Shown here: positions 54,568 through 64,000 of the stretch, in pieces | How positions within the stretch are numbered: the first letter of the stretch is position 1 | Layout: each line of letters starts with the position of its first letter | From: CALNXN01 sp942490645 | GTDB taxonomy: Bacteria > Pseudomonadota > Alphaproteobacteria > Rhodobacterales > Rhodobacteraceae | Direction: 5' to 3' | Length of the DNA stretch: 64,000 nt | NCBI GenBank assembly: GCA_942490645.1 | Contig: CALNXN010000010.1 | Span: 186,001 to 250,000 of the forward strand | Position numbers and translations under genes: made by a program | The notes under the pieces: generated by a model | Told to the model about the DNA's origin: nothing | What the model saw: the letters and a program-made list of their open reading frames with translations, nothing else | Databases searched by the model: none

Positions 54568-55331
54568 TCTGAAGAGCCTGTGGTTCCCGGCAAATGTAGC
54601 CGGACATCAACTGGTGGGCCATCTAACTCGCCGAAACTACGGAATTCGAGAGTGCCCCGGCTCAGATCAAAAGTAGTAGGATCATTGATCTCGCAGACAG
54701 TGTCATACATCCGGGTGCGGCGCGTCGACCTAAGCTGCCTGCAAGGAAACCGCTGCGATTCAATCCGCGATCCTAACGTCGCGAATACGAGTTCAGCATC
54801 GCGAGCTTCACTGTTCACGAAGAGTTGCCAGCTTTGGAGCTCAGAGTTTCCCAGGTTCGCAGAAAGACGCAGGCTAGTTGGAATAATGGTGGCACTGCTA
54901 AGGTCTATGCAGTCTGCGGACAAGAAGGCGCGACTGATCAGCTCGGACTCGCCATAGTTTTCAAAAAGCTGGGCACGGGTTCGTCGGGTCAAAGTTGTGG
55001 ATGTGAATTCCAAGGGAAGAAGCACGACTGACCCCAACCCCTCTGGGATCTTGATTTGAGCTTTTGCAGCATAAAGCCCGTCAATAGAGTTGATTTCCAC
55101 ACACACGCGACGGGCCTGCGCGGGTGGCCAGAGCACTAGAGTATCGGGTGGGGCATCTAATAGGATGTTAGGGCGCAGGCCGAACAAGAGTTCGCCGCCT
55201 ACGCTTAGTTCATCTGTCTTCGTTTCGGTGAAGCCATCGAGATAAACTGCCTTCGGGTCCTGCGCGCCCGAAGTTGTTGTCATCGCCAGCAACCACAACA
55301 ATGCGGCTATGATCCACGCCCCTCGTCTCAT
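54564..55331 (-). CDS. Secreted protein of unknown function, first gene of orphan operon
   Basis: A 255-residue protein with a Sec signal peptide (1-23, 'MRRGAWIIAALLWLLAMTTTSGA'). The mature part is predicted beta-rich and has five cysteines: one in 'RRVCVEIN', one in 'SADCIDL', one in 'FPCRQL', and one in 'DTVCEIN' among them. The even spacing suggests disulfides. The C-terminal segment 'FDLSRGTLEFRSFGELDGPPVDVRLHLPG' resembles nothing I can name. It starts the operon; its stop overlaps the start of the membrane protein gene. Confidence 0.7.
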   Translation of the reverse strand: MRRGAWIIAALLWLLAMTTTSGAQDPKAVYLDGFTETKTDELSVGGELLFGLRPNILLDAPPDTLVLWPPAQARRVCVEINSIDGLYAAKAQIKIPEGLGSVVLLPLEFTSTTLTRRTRAQLFENYGESELISRAFLSADCIDLSSATIIPTSLRLSANLGNSELQSWQLFVNSEARDAELVFATLGSRIESQRFPCRQLRSTRRTRMYDTVCEINDPTTFDLSRGTLEFRSFGELDGPPVDVRLHLPGTTGSSE

Positions 55332-55565
55332 GCAAAAAGGTTAGCTGCGACAGAGACTTGGCGCAATACTGTTTGGTGGGGAGAGTTCCATTGGTCTGCG
55401 CCGGACAGAGCCACTTCAAAAAATACCACATTCAACACCACTCAAGGGGCAAACATAGACACTGTCGAAAAAACTCAACACAAAGCGGAAGGAGACCTAA
55501 CCTCAAATATTCAAGGAGAAAAGGCCGTCCATGGCGACCAGATCGAATTCCGAGAAATGGGGTAG

Positions 55566-55642
<77 letters not shown>

Positions 55643-55690
55643 CGCTGACGGGCGGTATACCCATCCCCCGCCGGCCCTGCAAATGCTAAA

Positions 55691-56911
55691 TCAAGCAAAA
55701 AGCTCGTGGGCCAATTCCAAAGCATCAACCAGCACGTCAACTTCAGCTTTGGTGTTGTATAGACCAAAGGACGCGCGGCAGGTGGCCGTCAGTCCCATGT
55801 GTTCCATCAGCGGCCCCACGCAGTGTTGACCAGCCCGCACAGCCACGCCTTTTTTGTCCAGTATCGTCGAGATATCATGGGCATGGGCGGCCCCGTCGAG
55901 GGTAAAAGAGAAAATCGCGCCTTTGTCCGGGGTCGTGCCTTGCATCTGTAACCAGTTGAGCCCGCCCAAACGTTCTACGGTATAGTCGCGCAGCGTGTTC
56001 TCGTGCGCGGCGATGTTATCCATCCCCAAATCCATCATGTAGTCGAGCGCGATGCCCAAGCCGATCATTTGAACGATGCCCGGCGTGCCCGCTTCGAACT
56101 TCATCGGCGGGTCATTGTAGACAACCGCGTCCTTGCTGACCTCACGGATCATGTCACCGCCGCCGATAAAGGGCCGCATCTCGGCCATACGATCGGATTT
56201 GACATAGATGGCGCCCGATCCCGATGGCCCATATAGCTTGTGCCCGGTGATCGCATAGAAATCACAGCCAATGTCTTGCACGTCAACGGGTTGGTGCACG
56301 GCGGCCTGACTGCCATCAACCAGCACGGCAACGCCGCGCGCATGGGCGGCCTGGGTGATGGTTTTGACGTCCACCCGCGTACCCAAGACATTAGACAGAT
56401 GCGTGACGGCAACCAGCTTGGTCTTGGGGCCGATCGCGTCGATCACTGCTTGTGGGTCAAGCGCGCCGGTGCTGTCAACATCGACCCATTTCAGCACCAC
56501 ACCCTGACGTTCGCGCAGGAAATGCCAGGGCACAATATTGGCGTGGTGTTCCATGACGCTGAGCACGATTTCATCACCTGGCTCGAAACGTGGCATGGCC
56601 CAGCTGTAAGCGACCATGTTGATGCCTTCGGTGGTGCCCGAATTCATGATGATCTCATCTTCGGAGCCCGCGTTGAGGAACCGCGCAATGATCCCACGCA
56701 CACCTTCGTATTTCTCGGTGGCAAGGTTCGACAAGTAGTGCAGCCCGCGATGCACGTTTGCATATTCCTGCGCATAGGCCTGTGTCACCGCATCAATCAC
56801 AACCTGCGGCTTTTGTGCAGAGGCGCCATTGTCGAGATATACCAATGGCTTGCCGTTCACTTCGCGTGACAGGATCGGGAATTGGGCGCGTATTACGTCT
56901 ACATCATACAT
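55691..56911 (-). CDS. sufS: SufS cysteine desulfurase (group II)
   Basis: A 406-residue PLP enzyme releasing sulfur from cysteine for Fe-S assembly. Visible are 'YLDNGASAQKPQVVIDAV', 'NVHRGLHYLSNLATEKYEGVR', the PLP lysine in 'ITGHKLYGPSGSGAIY' (Lys225), and the catalytic Cys in 'LTATCRASFGLYNTKAEVD' (about Cys378), with the C-terminal spacing of the SufS class. It is the last gene of the suf operon and overlaps the preceding membrane-protein gene by 8 bases. Confidence 0.95.
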   Translation of the reverse strand: MYDVDVIRAQFPILSREVNGKPLVYLDNGASAQKPQVVIDAVTQAYAQEYANVHRGLHYLSNLATEKYEGVRGIIARFLNAGSEDEIIMNSGTTEGINMVAYSWAMPRFEPGDEIVLSVMEHHANIVPWHFLRERQGVVLKWVDVDSTGALDPQAVIDAIGPKTKLVAVTHLSNVLGTRVDVKTITQAAHARGVAVLVDGSQAAVHQPVDVQDIGCDFYAITGHKLYGPSGSGAIYVKSDRMAEMRPFIGGGDMIREVSKDAVVYNDPPMKFEAGTPGIVQMIGLGIALDYMMDLGMDNIAAHENTLRDYTVERLGGLNWLQMQGTTPDKGAIFSFTLDGAAHAHDISTILDKKGVAVRAGQHCVGPLMEHMGLTATCRASFGLYNTKAEVDVLVDALELAHELFA

Positions 56912-57500
56912 TTGCGGGTATCCCCATTGCAGTCACGCCAATCATCGACAAAAACACTGACAGTCCAAGGACCACGGCCAAGGTGGAGGCGATCAGCACC
57001 ATCACCGCGCGGCTCATCGACTCCAGTCGTAGGGCAACGTTGATGAAATTCACAAGCAGCCAAAGTGCCGCGACCGCAGCCGCCAGAACCAACAGCATCG
57101 CAAGCGCCGGTGATACGATCATCAGCACCAGAACCGCCGCCTGCGCCACGGCGCGCAACGCCTGCAACCAGATCATCAGCGCCAGCATGTCGCCGAAATT
57201 CGCCTGATCCGCCCCCAGCATCCGACCAGTCCAAAAAAGCGCATGCACCGTGATCACCAGCCCCCCCGCCACGATAAAGAGGAACACAGCCGGGTTGTTC
57301 ATGGCAGGGCCCAGTGGCGACGGGTTGGGCACCAGAATGTTGGACAGCGTAAAGATGATCGTGTTGATCACCGCGACCAGCGCCAGCGCGGTCCAGAGCG
57401 TGCTGCGCGACAATCCCCAAGACAGGATATGCTCTGCGGCTTCGGGCGGGTTGCGCAGCGTAAAAAGCGCCAACTGTCCCCATGTCATTTGCGCGGTCAT
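56904..57500 (-). CDS. Yip1-family membrane protein
   Basis: A 198-residue protein with five hydrophobic segments and the Yip1-type opening 'LALFTLRNPPEAAEHILSWGLSRSTLWTALALVAVINTIIFTLSN'. It is embedded between sufD and sufS with overlaps on both sides. Presence of this pair inside suf operons is usual in this family of bacteria, but no role in Fe-S assembly is known. Confidence 0.8.
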   Translation of the reverse strand: MTAQMTWGQLALFTLRNPPEAAEHILSWGLSRSTLWTALALVAVINTIIFTLSNILVPNPSPLGPAMNNPAVFLFIVAGGLVITVHALFWTGRMLGADQANFGDMLALMIWLQALRAVAQAAVLVLMIVSPALAMLLVLAAAVAALWLLVNFINVALRLESMSRAVMVLIASTLAVVLGLSVFLSMIGVTAMGIPANV

Positions 57501-57982
57501 TCAGGCGCCCTTTCCGCAGTGATCAGCCCGGCAATCCAGAACCACAGGAACACGGCCAGCCAAAGAAAACTCACCAGTTGCAATTCCTGCCCCGGCCCGA
57601 TGAAGCCCGCGACAAGCCCGTTCAAAAGCATCAACGGCGAAGACGCCAGCAAGGCCCAGAACAGCGCAAGGCGCGCGCCATAAGGTGTGCCCTTACCGCC
57701 CACCGCTTTGGCCAACAGATGCGTCACCGCAGCCAGCGTGTAAAGCACCAGCGGTGCGATAAAGAGCCACGCCATGAGCGTCGCACCCATGAGCATGTTC
57801 AAATCGTCACCGTTCAGATGTGCCTGGCGCGCCAGACGTGGAAGCTGCGCGATAAACACGACCAGACAACCCGCCATGAGATAGGCCAGCGCGCGGTCTT
57901 CGCGGGGCCCGTGCGACAGCAGTTGTCGGACCACACGCGCCGGACCGCGATAGGTTGCTGTGATGTTGCGTGTGACTGCCAT
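57497..57982 (-). CDS. Yip1-like membrane protein
   Basis: A 161-residue protein with about four helices ('DRALAYLMAGCLVVFIAQLPRLARQ', 'MLMGATLMAWLFIAPLVLYTLAAVTHLLAK', 'ARLALFWALLASSPLMLLNGLVAGFI', 'LVSFLWLAVFLWFWIAGLI'). The start at 57982 overlaps the sufD stop (TGATG). A distant paralogue of the next gene; the two may form a heteromer. The function is unknown. Confidence 0.75.
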   Translation of the reverse strand: MAVTRNITATYRGPARVVRQLLSHGPREDRALAYLMAGCLVVFIAQLPRLARQAHLNGDDLNMLMGATLMAWLFIAPLVLYTLAAVTHLLAKAVGGKGTPYGARLALFWALLASSPLMLLNGLVAGFIGPGQELQLVSFLWLAVFLWFWIAGLITAERAPE

Positions 57983-59265
57983 CAGCTTTGGTGACGCTCC
58001 AGCCATTCTTCCAGACGGCTGTTGATTTCGTCACGAAGTGGTTCGTTTTCAATCTCTTCCACAGCTTCTGCAAGAAATGCCAATGTCAGCAAATTGGTGG
58101 CCTGAGCGTGGGTGACACCGCGAGATCGCAGATAGAACAGCGCATCTTCGTCGATCGCACCAGAGGTCGATCCGTGCGAACAGGCCACATCATCGGCATA
58201 GATTTCCAACTCCGGCTTTGCCAGAAACTGGCTGTCTCCATCCAGCAACAAGGATTGGCTGATCTGGTAGCCATCGGTTTTCTGTGCGCCCGCCTTCACG
58301 AGGATCTTGCCTTGGAAAACCCCAGTGGCTCCGTTGCGCAGCACCTTTTTAAACACCTGTCGGCTTTCGCAATTTACGGCGTCATGGGTGATAAAGACCG
58401 TGTCGTCATGATGGAAATCACCGTCCCCGACGCAAGCACCGGCAACATGGGCCACTGCGTCGTCGCCCGTCAGTTCAATCACGCAATCATTGCGCGTCAA
58501 AACGCCGTTTGCCGTCAGCGTGAAAGATTTGAACACACTTTTCTCGCCCAAGCGGGTGAAAAGATGCGTTGCCGCACGGCGTTCATGATCGCGCCCCTGT
58601 GCGCGTACATGATGAAACGTCGCATTGTCGGCCACGTCTACTTCCATCACTTTGTTGAACCGTGCAGCCGCCGGACCGTTTTCCAGAACGGTCACCTCAG
58701 CGCCGCTTTCAACGCGGATCACGTGGTGCAGCATCGCGTCAGAAGTCTCTGATTTATGGTGATAAATCAGGCTTATGGGTTTGGATGGGGTTGCTTTCAC
58801 ATGTACCAGAATACCGTCCGTGGCGAAGGCAGTGTTTAGGCTGGCCAGTGGGCGCGGCACGGGAGACTGCCCCCGTGCTTCGAGCACACCATAAAGATCC
58901 TTGGCCCAGTGAATATCCGCAGTTGCCGTTGCCAACCGCTCGACACTCACGCCTTCCAGCGCCAGATCATCCGACGCGTCTTCGTCAAAAACGCCGTCCA
59001 CAAATACGACTTTGAGGCGATCCATATCGCCGAAAATCGGGGCTTCCTTGGGATCAAACAGGGCCGCCGGTGGGGCAACCGCCTGTGTCAGGGTGTCTGG
59101 GCGCGTGTATTTCCAATACTCATCCCGCCGCTCCGGCAGACCCATTTTGCGAACCCTTGCCAAAGCGTCAGCGCGCAGACTGTCTTGCCACCCGCCTTCG
59201 GGGATTTGCAGCGTCGCAATGCGATCTTCGGTTGTGGAAGTGGTTTTCAGTGCCGCATCCGCCAT
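57982..59265 (-). CDS. sufD: SufD, Fe-S cluster assembly scaffold subunit
   Basis: A 427-residue SufBD-fold protein: 'RRDEYWKYTRPDTL', beta-helix core 'VTVLENGPAAARFNKVMEVDVADNATFHHVRAQ', 'FTLTANGVLTRNDCVIELTGDDAVAHVAGACVGDGDFHHDDTVFITHDAVNCESRQVFKKVL', and the C-terminal 'KPELEIYADDVACSHGSTSGAIDEDALFYLRSRGVTHAQA'. It partners SufB and SufC. Its start overlaps the sufC stop. Confidence 0.94.
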   Translation of the reverse strand: MADAALKTTSTTEDRIATLQIPEGGWQDSLRADALARVRKMGLPERRDEYWKYTRPDTLTQAVAPPAALFDPKEAPIFGDMDRLKVVFVDGVFDEDASDDLALEGVSVERLATATADIHWAKDLYGVLEARGQSPVPRPLASLNTAFATDGILVHVKATPSKPISLIYHHKSETSDAMLHHVIRVESGAEVTVLENGPAAARFNKVMEVDVADNATFHHVRAQGRDHERRAATHLFTRLGEKSVFKSFTLTANGVLTRNDCVIELTGDDAVAHVAGACVGDGDFHHDDTVFITHDAVNCESRQVFKKVLRNGATGVFQGKILVKAGAQKTDGYQISQSLLLDGDSQFLAKPELEIYADDVACSHGSTSGAIDEDALFYLRSRGVTHAQATNLLTLAFLAEAVEEIENEPLRDEINSRLEEWLERHQS

Positions 59266-60020
59266 TATGCCACCTCAGCCAGAATACCGGCGTAGCCGTT
59301 GTTTTCGACTTCCAGCGCCAAGTCCGGACCGCCAGTTTTCACGATGCGGCCATCGGCCATGATGTGCACGACATCCGGTTTGATGTGGTCCAGCAGACGT
59401 TGGTAATGCGTGATAACCAGAAAACCGCGCCCCTCGGAGCGCAGCGCATTCACACCTTCCGCCACCAGTTTCATCGCATCGACGTCCAAACCGGAATCAG
59501 TCTCGTCCAAAATGCACATCTTTGGCTCAAGCATCGCCATCTGCAGGATTTCATTGCGCTTTTTCTCCCCGCCGGAAAAACCGACATTGACCGGACGCTT
59601 GAGCATCTCTGCGTCGATTTTCAGGTCCTTGGCCCGTGCACGCACGACTTTGAGGAACTCAGCAGCCGACATTTCTTCTTCTCCGCGCGCCTTGCGTTGG
59701 GCGTTCACCGCCGTGCGCAGAAACGTCATATTGCCTACGCCGGGAATTTCCACAGGATATTGGAACGCCAGAAACAAACCGGCTGCCGCGCGCTCTTCGG
59801 GATCCATGTCCAGAATATCCGCACCTTCCAGTGTCGCTTCACCGGCGGTCACTTCGTAGCCGTCTTTACCCGACAGCACATAAGAGAGCGTGGATTTGCC
59901 GGATCCATTGGGCCCCATGATCGCGTGCACCTTGCCAGCTTCAATCTCCAGATCGACGCCTTTGAGGATTTGCTTGTCTTCTTCTTCCAGTTTGACCTGA
60001 AGGTTCTTAATGCTCAGCAT
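59265..60020 (-). CDS. sufC: SufC, Fe-S cluster assembly ATPase
   Basis: A 251-residue soluble ABC ATPase: Walker A 'GPNGSGKSTLSYVLSG', 'FLAFQYPVEIPGVGNMTFLRTAVNA', signature 'FSGGEKKRNEILQMAML', Walker B 'MCILDETDSGLDVDAM' and switch 'FLVITHYQRLLDHI'. It powers conformational change in the SufBCD complex. About 86 bases separate it from the preceding small membrane protein gene. Confidence 0.95.
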   Translation of the reverse strand: MLSIKNLQVKLEEEDKQILKGVDLEIEAGKVHAIMGPNGSGKSTLSYVLSGKDGYEVTAGEATLEGADILDMDPEERAAAGLFLAFQYPVEIPGVGNMTFLRTAVNAQRKARGEEEMSAAEFLKVVRARAKDLKIDAEMLKRPVNVGFSGGEKKRNEILQMAMLEPKMCILDETDSGLDVDAMKLVAEGVNALRSEGRGFLVITHYQRLLDHIKPDVVHIMADGRIVKTGGPDLALEVENNGYAGILAEVA

Positions 60021-60105
60021 GACGTGTTCCTTTGCTGCGGGCCAAGGCCCGAATTGAGATGTGAGAGTTCAGGCGCCCTGCCCCACATCTGCAATGCAGA
60101 GGGTG

Positions 60106-60618
60106 TCAGAACGCCGGAATGGCGATGTTGGGAATGTCCAGGGATGTGACCCAGAGCCAGATGGTCATCGGGTCGGTTTCGCGTTTCACGACGCCCACAT
60201 AGGCGTGTGAAAAGAGGTCCGCGAAGAAGAATGGGAACGTCCAGACCAGGTTGTGCATGCAGGTCATCATGGCCGCAGCGCCGAGCGCCATGCAGCGCCC
60301 GTAGCGTGCGTCGCGCAACTGGAATATCCCCGACAACACGACCAACATGACCACGCTGATCGACGCGTCGAGCACGACCATGTCGTACTTCAACCCCGCT
60401 TCGCCCTGATAAAACCGCATCAAACGCGTGGCGAACACGGCTCCTGCCCCCAAGGCCAGCGAAAACAGCATCAACGGCGGTACCAACAGCATATTTACCG
60501 CGCGAGAGCGCTTGCGGGGTGATTTGCCCTGCGACGCCACGCTGACCGACCCGCCATTCGCCTGCGTAATGCGGGAAATCCGGGCCTGAAAGGCAAGCTG
60601 TGCTTCGGTTTGAGACAT
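60106..60618 (-). CDS. Hypothetical membrane protein within the suf operon
   Basis: A 170-residue protein with a soluble N-terminal 45 residues ('SQTEAQLAFQARISRITQANGGSVSVAS') and about four helices ('MLLVPPLMLFSLALGAGAVFATRLMRF', 'MVVLDASISVVMLVVLSGIF', 'MALGAAAMMTCMHNLVWTFPFFFADLF', 'MTIWLWVTSLDIPNIAI'). The ATG at 60618 is chosen over an upstream TTG because the upstream residues look non-coding. Family not recognised; position between sufB and sufC is conserved in related bacteria as far as I recall. Confidence 0.7.
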   Translation of the reverse strand: MSQTEAQLAFQARISRITQANGGSVSVASQGKSPRKRSRAVNMLLVPPLMLFSLALGAGAVFATRLMRFYQGEAGLKYDMVVLDASISVVMLVVLSGIFQLRDARYGRCMALGAAAMMTCMHNLVWTFPFFFADLFSHAYVGVVKRETDPMTIWLWVTSLDIPNIAIPAF

Positions 60619-60807
60619 CGTTTGGTGCCAGTGAAATTGGTTTCGGAATCGCACCATAAGTATCGTGCGATTCCGGCACGTTCCCGTACCAAAACGTGTC
60701 CAAACATAGACTTTTAGAAAAAAACTCCCGGCATTTTGGGCGGCTTTGCCGGGCTTTTTCTGCAAAAACCGCCATTTTGTCGGCTGTATCTGGGCGCGCG
60801 GATATCA

Positions 60808-61119
60808 TCAGATCACCACAGCCGTACCGGACACAGACACCATGAGCATCGAATCCCCGATCACTTCGTAGTCCAGATCAATCCCGACAACCGCATTCGC
60901 ACCCAACGCGCGGGCGCGTTCTTCGACCTCTTGCATCGCCTCGTCGCGTGCGTCTTTCAACTTGGTCTCATAGGCTCCGGATCGCCCGCCAATCACATCC
61001 GTGACCGAGGCAAAGAAATCCCGCACGATATTGGCGCCCATGATCGCCTCGCCCACGACGATGCCCTTGTAGGACTGGATAGGCTGACCTTCGATGGTGT
61101 TGGTGGTGGTGAGGATCAT
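60808..61119 (-). CDS. YbjQ/UPF0145-family protein
   Basis: A 103-residue soluble protein with the YbjQ fold: 'LTTTNTIEGQPIQSYKGIVVGEAIMGANIVRDFFASVTDVIGGRSGAYETKLKDARDEAMQEVEERARALGANAVVGIDLDYEVIG'. The family is predicted to form pentamers and has been called a heavy-metal-binding domain, but function is unproven. Coupled by ATGA to the upstream membrane protein gene in the suf operon. Confidence 0.9.
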   Translation of the reverse strand: MILTTTNTIEGQPIQSYKGIVVGEAIMGANIVRDFFASVTDVIGGRSGAYETKLKDARDEAMQEVEERARALGANAVVGIDLDYEVIGDSMLMVSVSGTAVVI

Positions 61120-61486
61120 TTCTCTTTGTCTCCGGGTATAGTGTGGCCGCGTTTGCGCAACGCGTCCAAACGCATACGCACGTCGGCGTCAGTCCGTGCA
61201 AAGCCGCTGTTGTATTCGTCGACATGCAACGCGATGTGTTTCAGACGCCACGCACGCAGGACAGCACTGACAACCACACCGACGCAGAAAGAAGCGAGTG
61301 TCACCGGCACCGGATATCCCAGAAAGCCCGCTACAAACGCGCAAAGCACACCGCACCCAATCGTAAGAAACGCGCTTTGTGCCATCAACAGCGCCGATCC
61401 CGGAACGCAAGCCGGTGCCGGCTCCAGAGCCGCTTTCGGATGCCGAGAGATCTGACCAACGGAAGAGTTATCTTCGCCTGTCCAGA

Positions 61487-61490
<4 letters not shown>
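61116..61490 (-). CDS. Small membrane protein within the suf operon
   Basis: A 124-residue protein with two central helices ('SAFLTIGCGVLCAFVAGFLGYPVPVTLASFCVGVVVSAVL') and a charged C-terminal tail ('RTDADVRMRLDALRKRGHTIPGDKEK'). Its start overlaps the sufB stop and its stop overlaps the ybjQ-like start, so it is coupled to both. I do not recognise a family. Confidence 0.72.
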
Positions 61491-63025
<1,535 letters not shown>

Positions 63026-63040
63026 CTTAACCTCCAATAC

Positions 63041-64000
63041 TCACGCCGCACGGGCACGAAATTTCCGTTCTCTTTCAAGCCATGCATCGCAAAAGCGCAG
63101 CACGTCTTCTTTTGTTGTCTCTAGCCCCAGCGACACCCTGATGGCACTGCTGGCGACCGCATCGTCATATCCCATCGCCCTGAGAACCCGGCTGGCCCGC
63201 ACCTTCCCGCTGGAACAAGCAGACCCGGCGCTGATGGCAAACCCGGCCAAGTCCATCTGGATCACCTGCGCCTCGCCTTTCCACCCCGGTGTCGCAATAC
63301 ACGACGTGTTCGGAAGACGCTCAGATCCTTTCCCGACAAAAATAGTTGTATTTGTCGAAGCCTCAAGGGTCTTTTCTAGAATATTTCTAAGTTCAGCAAT
63401 TTCATCCCACCGACCCGCAACAACATCGCGCCCCGCCGCTTCGGCCGCAGCGCCAAATCCGGCAATGCCAATGATGTTTTCTGTACCAGAGCGCCGGCCC
63501 ATTTCCTGACCACCTCCGCGCAAAATCGGCTGCGGGTCATCTGCAGTAAAGTTAATCAATGCACCGACGCCTTTGGGCCCGCCCAACTTGTGCGCCGACA
63601 AGATCATATAGGCCGGGCGCTGGTCGTGGAGAAAGGTCACGGGTATTTTGCCGGCGACCTGAGTGATATCGCAGACCACCGCATAGGGCAGCATCTGCGC
63701 GCCCAAATCCCGCGCGCGCCCATCCGCTACAACCGTGCCCCCAGGCGCCAGCACACCGGTCTCGCTGTTCGCCGCCGACATGGCCACCAACGCCACGTCG
63801 CCCGCCGCCTTGCCCCCAGAAGATCCCGACAGCGACGTCAACCACCCGCCAAAGGCACTGATCCCCTGCTGATCCCAACCGCCGTCTGGACCATAAAGCG
63901 ATGGCAACTCTGCCTCACTCCATGCCAGGAAACAGTCGTGCTCCGTTGGCAAAGCGCCAAAAACCCCACCATGCCGACCCTTTTGCGCAACAGCCAATGC
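63041..64000 (-). CDS. Cysteine desulfurase (NifS/IscS type), N-terminus beyond the window
   Basis: The C-terminal 318 or more residues of a group I cysteine desulfurase: PLP lysine in 'MILSAHKLGGPKGVGALI', 'RGGGQEMGRRSGTENIIGIAGFG', catalytic Cys loop 'AGFAISAGSACSSGKVRASRVLRAMG', and 'AIRVSLGLETTKEDVLRF'. The N-terminus lies past 64000. It heads this part of the suf operon, so the organism has a second desulfurase here in addition to sufS. Confidence 0.92.
   Translation of the reverse strand, partial: ALAVAQKGRHGGVFGALPTEHDCFLAWSEAELPSLYGPDGGWDQQGISAFGGWLTSLSGSSGGKAAGDVALVAMSAANSETGVLAPGGTVVADGRARDLGAQMLPYAVVCDITQVAGKIPVTFLHDQRPAYMILSAHKLGGPKGVGALINFTADDPQPILRGGGQEMGRRSGTENIIGIAGFGAAAEAAGRDVVAGRWDEIAELRNILEKTLEASTNTTIFVGKGSERLPNTSCIATPGWKGEAQVIQMDLAGFAISAGSACSSGKVRASRVLRAMGYDDAVASSAIRVSLGLETTKEDVLRFCDAWLERERKFRARAA

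Noticed and set aside
59070..60149. 359-residue plus-strand frame.
   Set aside because: Antisense of sufC/sufD, rich in Phe/His/Arg, no start signal.

Overview
The window looks like a chromosomal piece of a marine alphaproteobacterium of the family Rhodobacteraceae (Roseobacter group). The basis is gene content and order: a long Suf operon with small membrane proteins embedded in it, peptide and branched-chain amino-acid ABC systems, an IalB-type periplasmic protein, an L,D-transpeptidase beside a DUF882 (MepK-like) protein, a class II DAHP synthase, and moderately high G+C DNA. Genus cannot be decided by reading alone.

Layout. 0.2-2.5 kb: a PAS-domain protein, a gutted SnoaL-like gene and an EamA transporter. 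2.6-14.4 kb: a catabolic and uptake island with a phosphonate monoester hydrolase-type phosphatase, an M81 peptidase, an RpiR regulator, a DadA-like FAD oxidoreductase and a complete dipeptide/oligopeptide-type ABC importer. 14.6-22.8 kb: a cytoplasmic molybdoenzyme divergent from an Acg-type nitroreductase, class II DAHP synthase divergent from a GlxA/AraC regulator, a small secreted protein and a PQQ-type sugar dehydrogenase. 22.9-28.6 kb: a branched-chain amino-acid (liv) system. 28.7-34.0 kb: a HerA-like ATPase, an IalB protein, and an lpxD - acyl carrier protein - ketoacyl synthase group. 34.0-36.8 kb: peptidoglycan L,D-transpeptidase and DUF882 peptidase. 37.1-40.7 kb: heme oxygenase, bacteriophytochrome histidine kinase and response regulator, a complete red/far-red light-sensing operon. 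40.8-45.1 kb: an orphan solute-binding protein followed by decayed DNA with an mgtE remnant. 45.3-48.4 kb: a DevBCA-type exporter. 48.8-55.3 kb: a class III cyclase with TolB/TPR domains and an unfamiliar three-gene operon encoding envelope proteins. 55.6-64 kb: tRNA-Arg(CCG) and the suf operon (cysteine desulfurase, sufB, two small genes, a membrane protein, sufC, sufD, two membrane proteins, sufS).

Sequence quality matters here. Between about 25.3 and 33.65 kb almost every gene is interrupted by single-base indels, although the protein sequence stays recognisable in neighbouring frames. This looks like an unpolished or gap-filled assembly segment rather than biological decay. Isolated frame breaks also occur in the M81 gene (4.2 kb), the FAD oxidoreductase (7.4-7.65 kb) and the sugar dehydrogenase (22.37 kb).

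The most promising undescribed unit is the translationally coupled operon at 51.4-55.3 kb: a secreted protein, a protein with one membrane helix at each end, and a large exported protein joining a trypsin-like domain, a pentapeptide-repeat stretch and an unidentified C-terminal domain.
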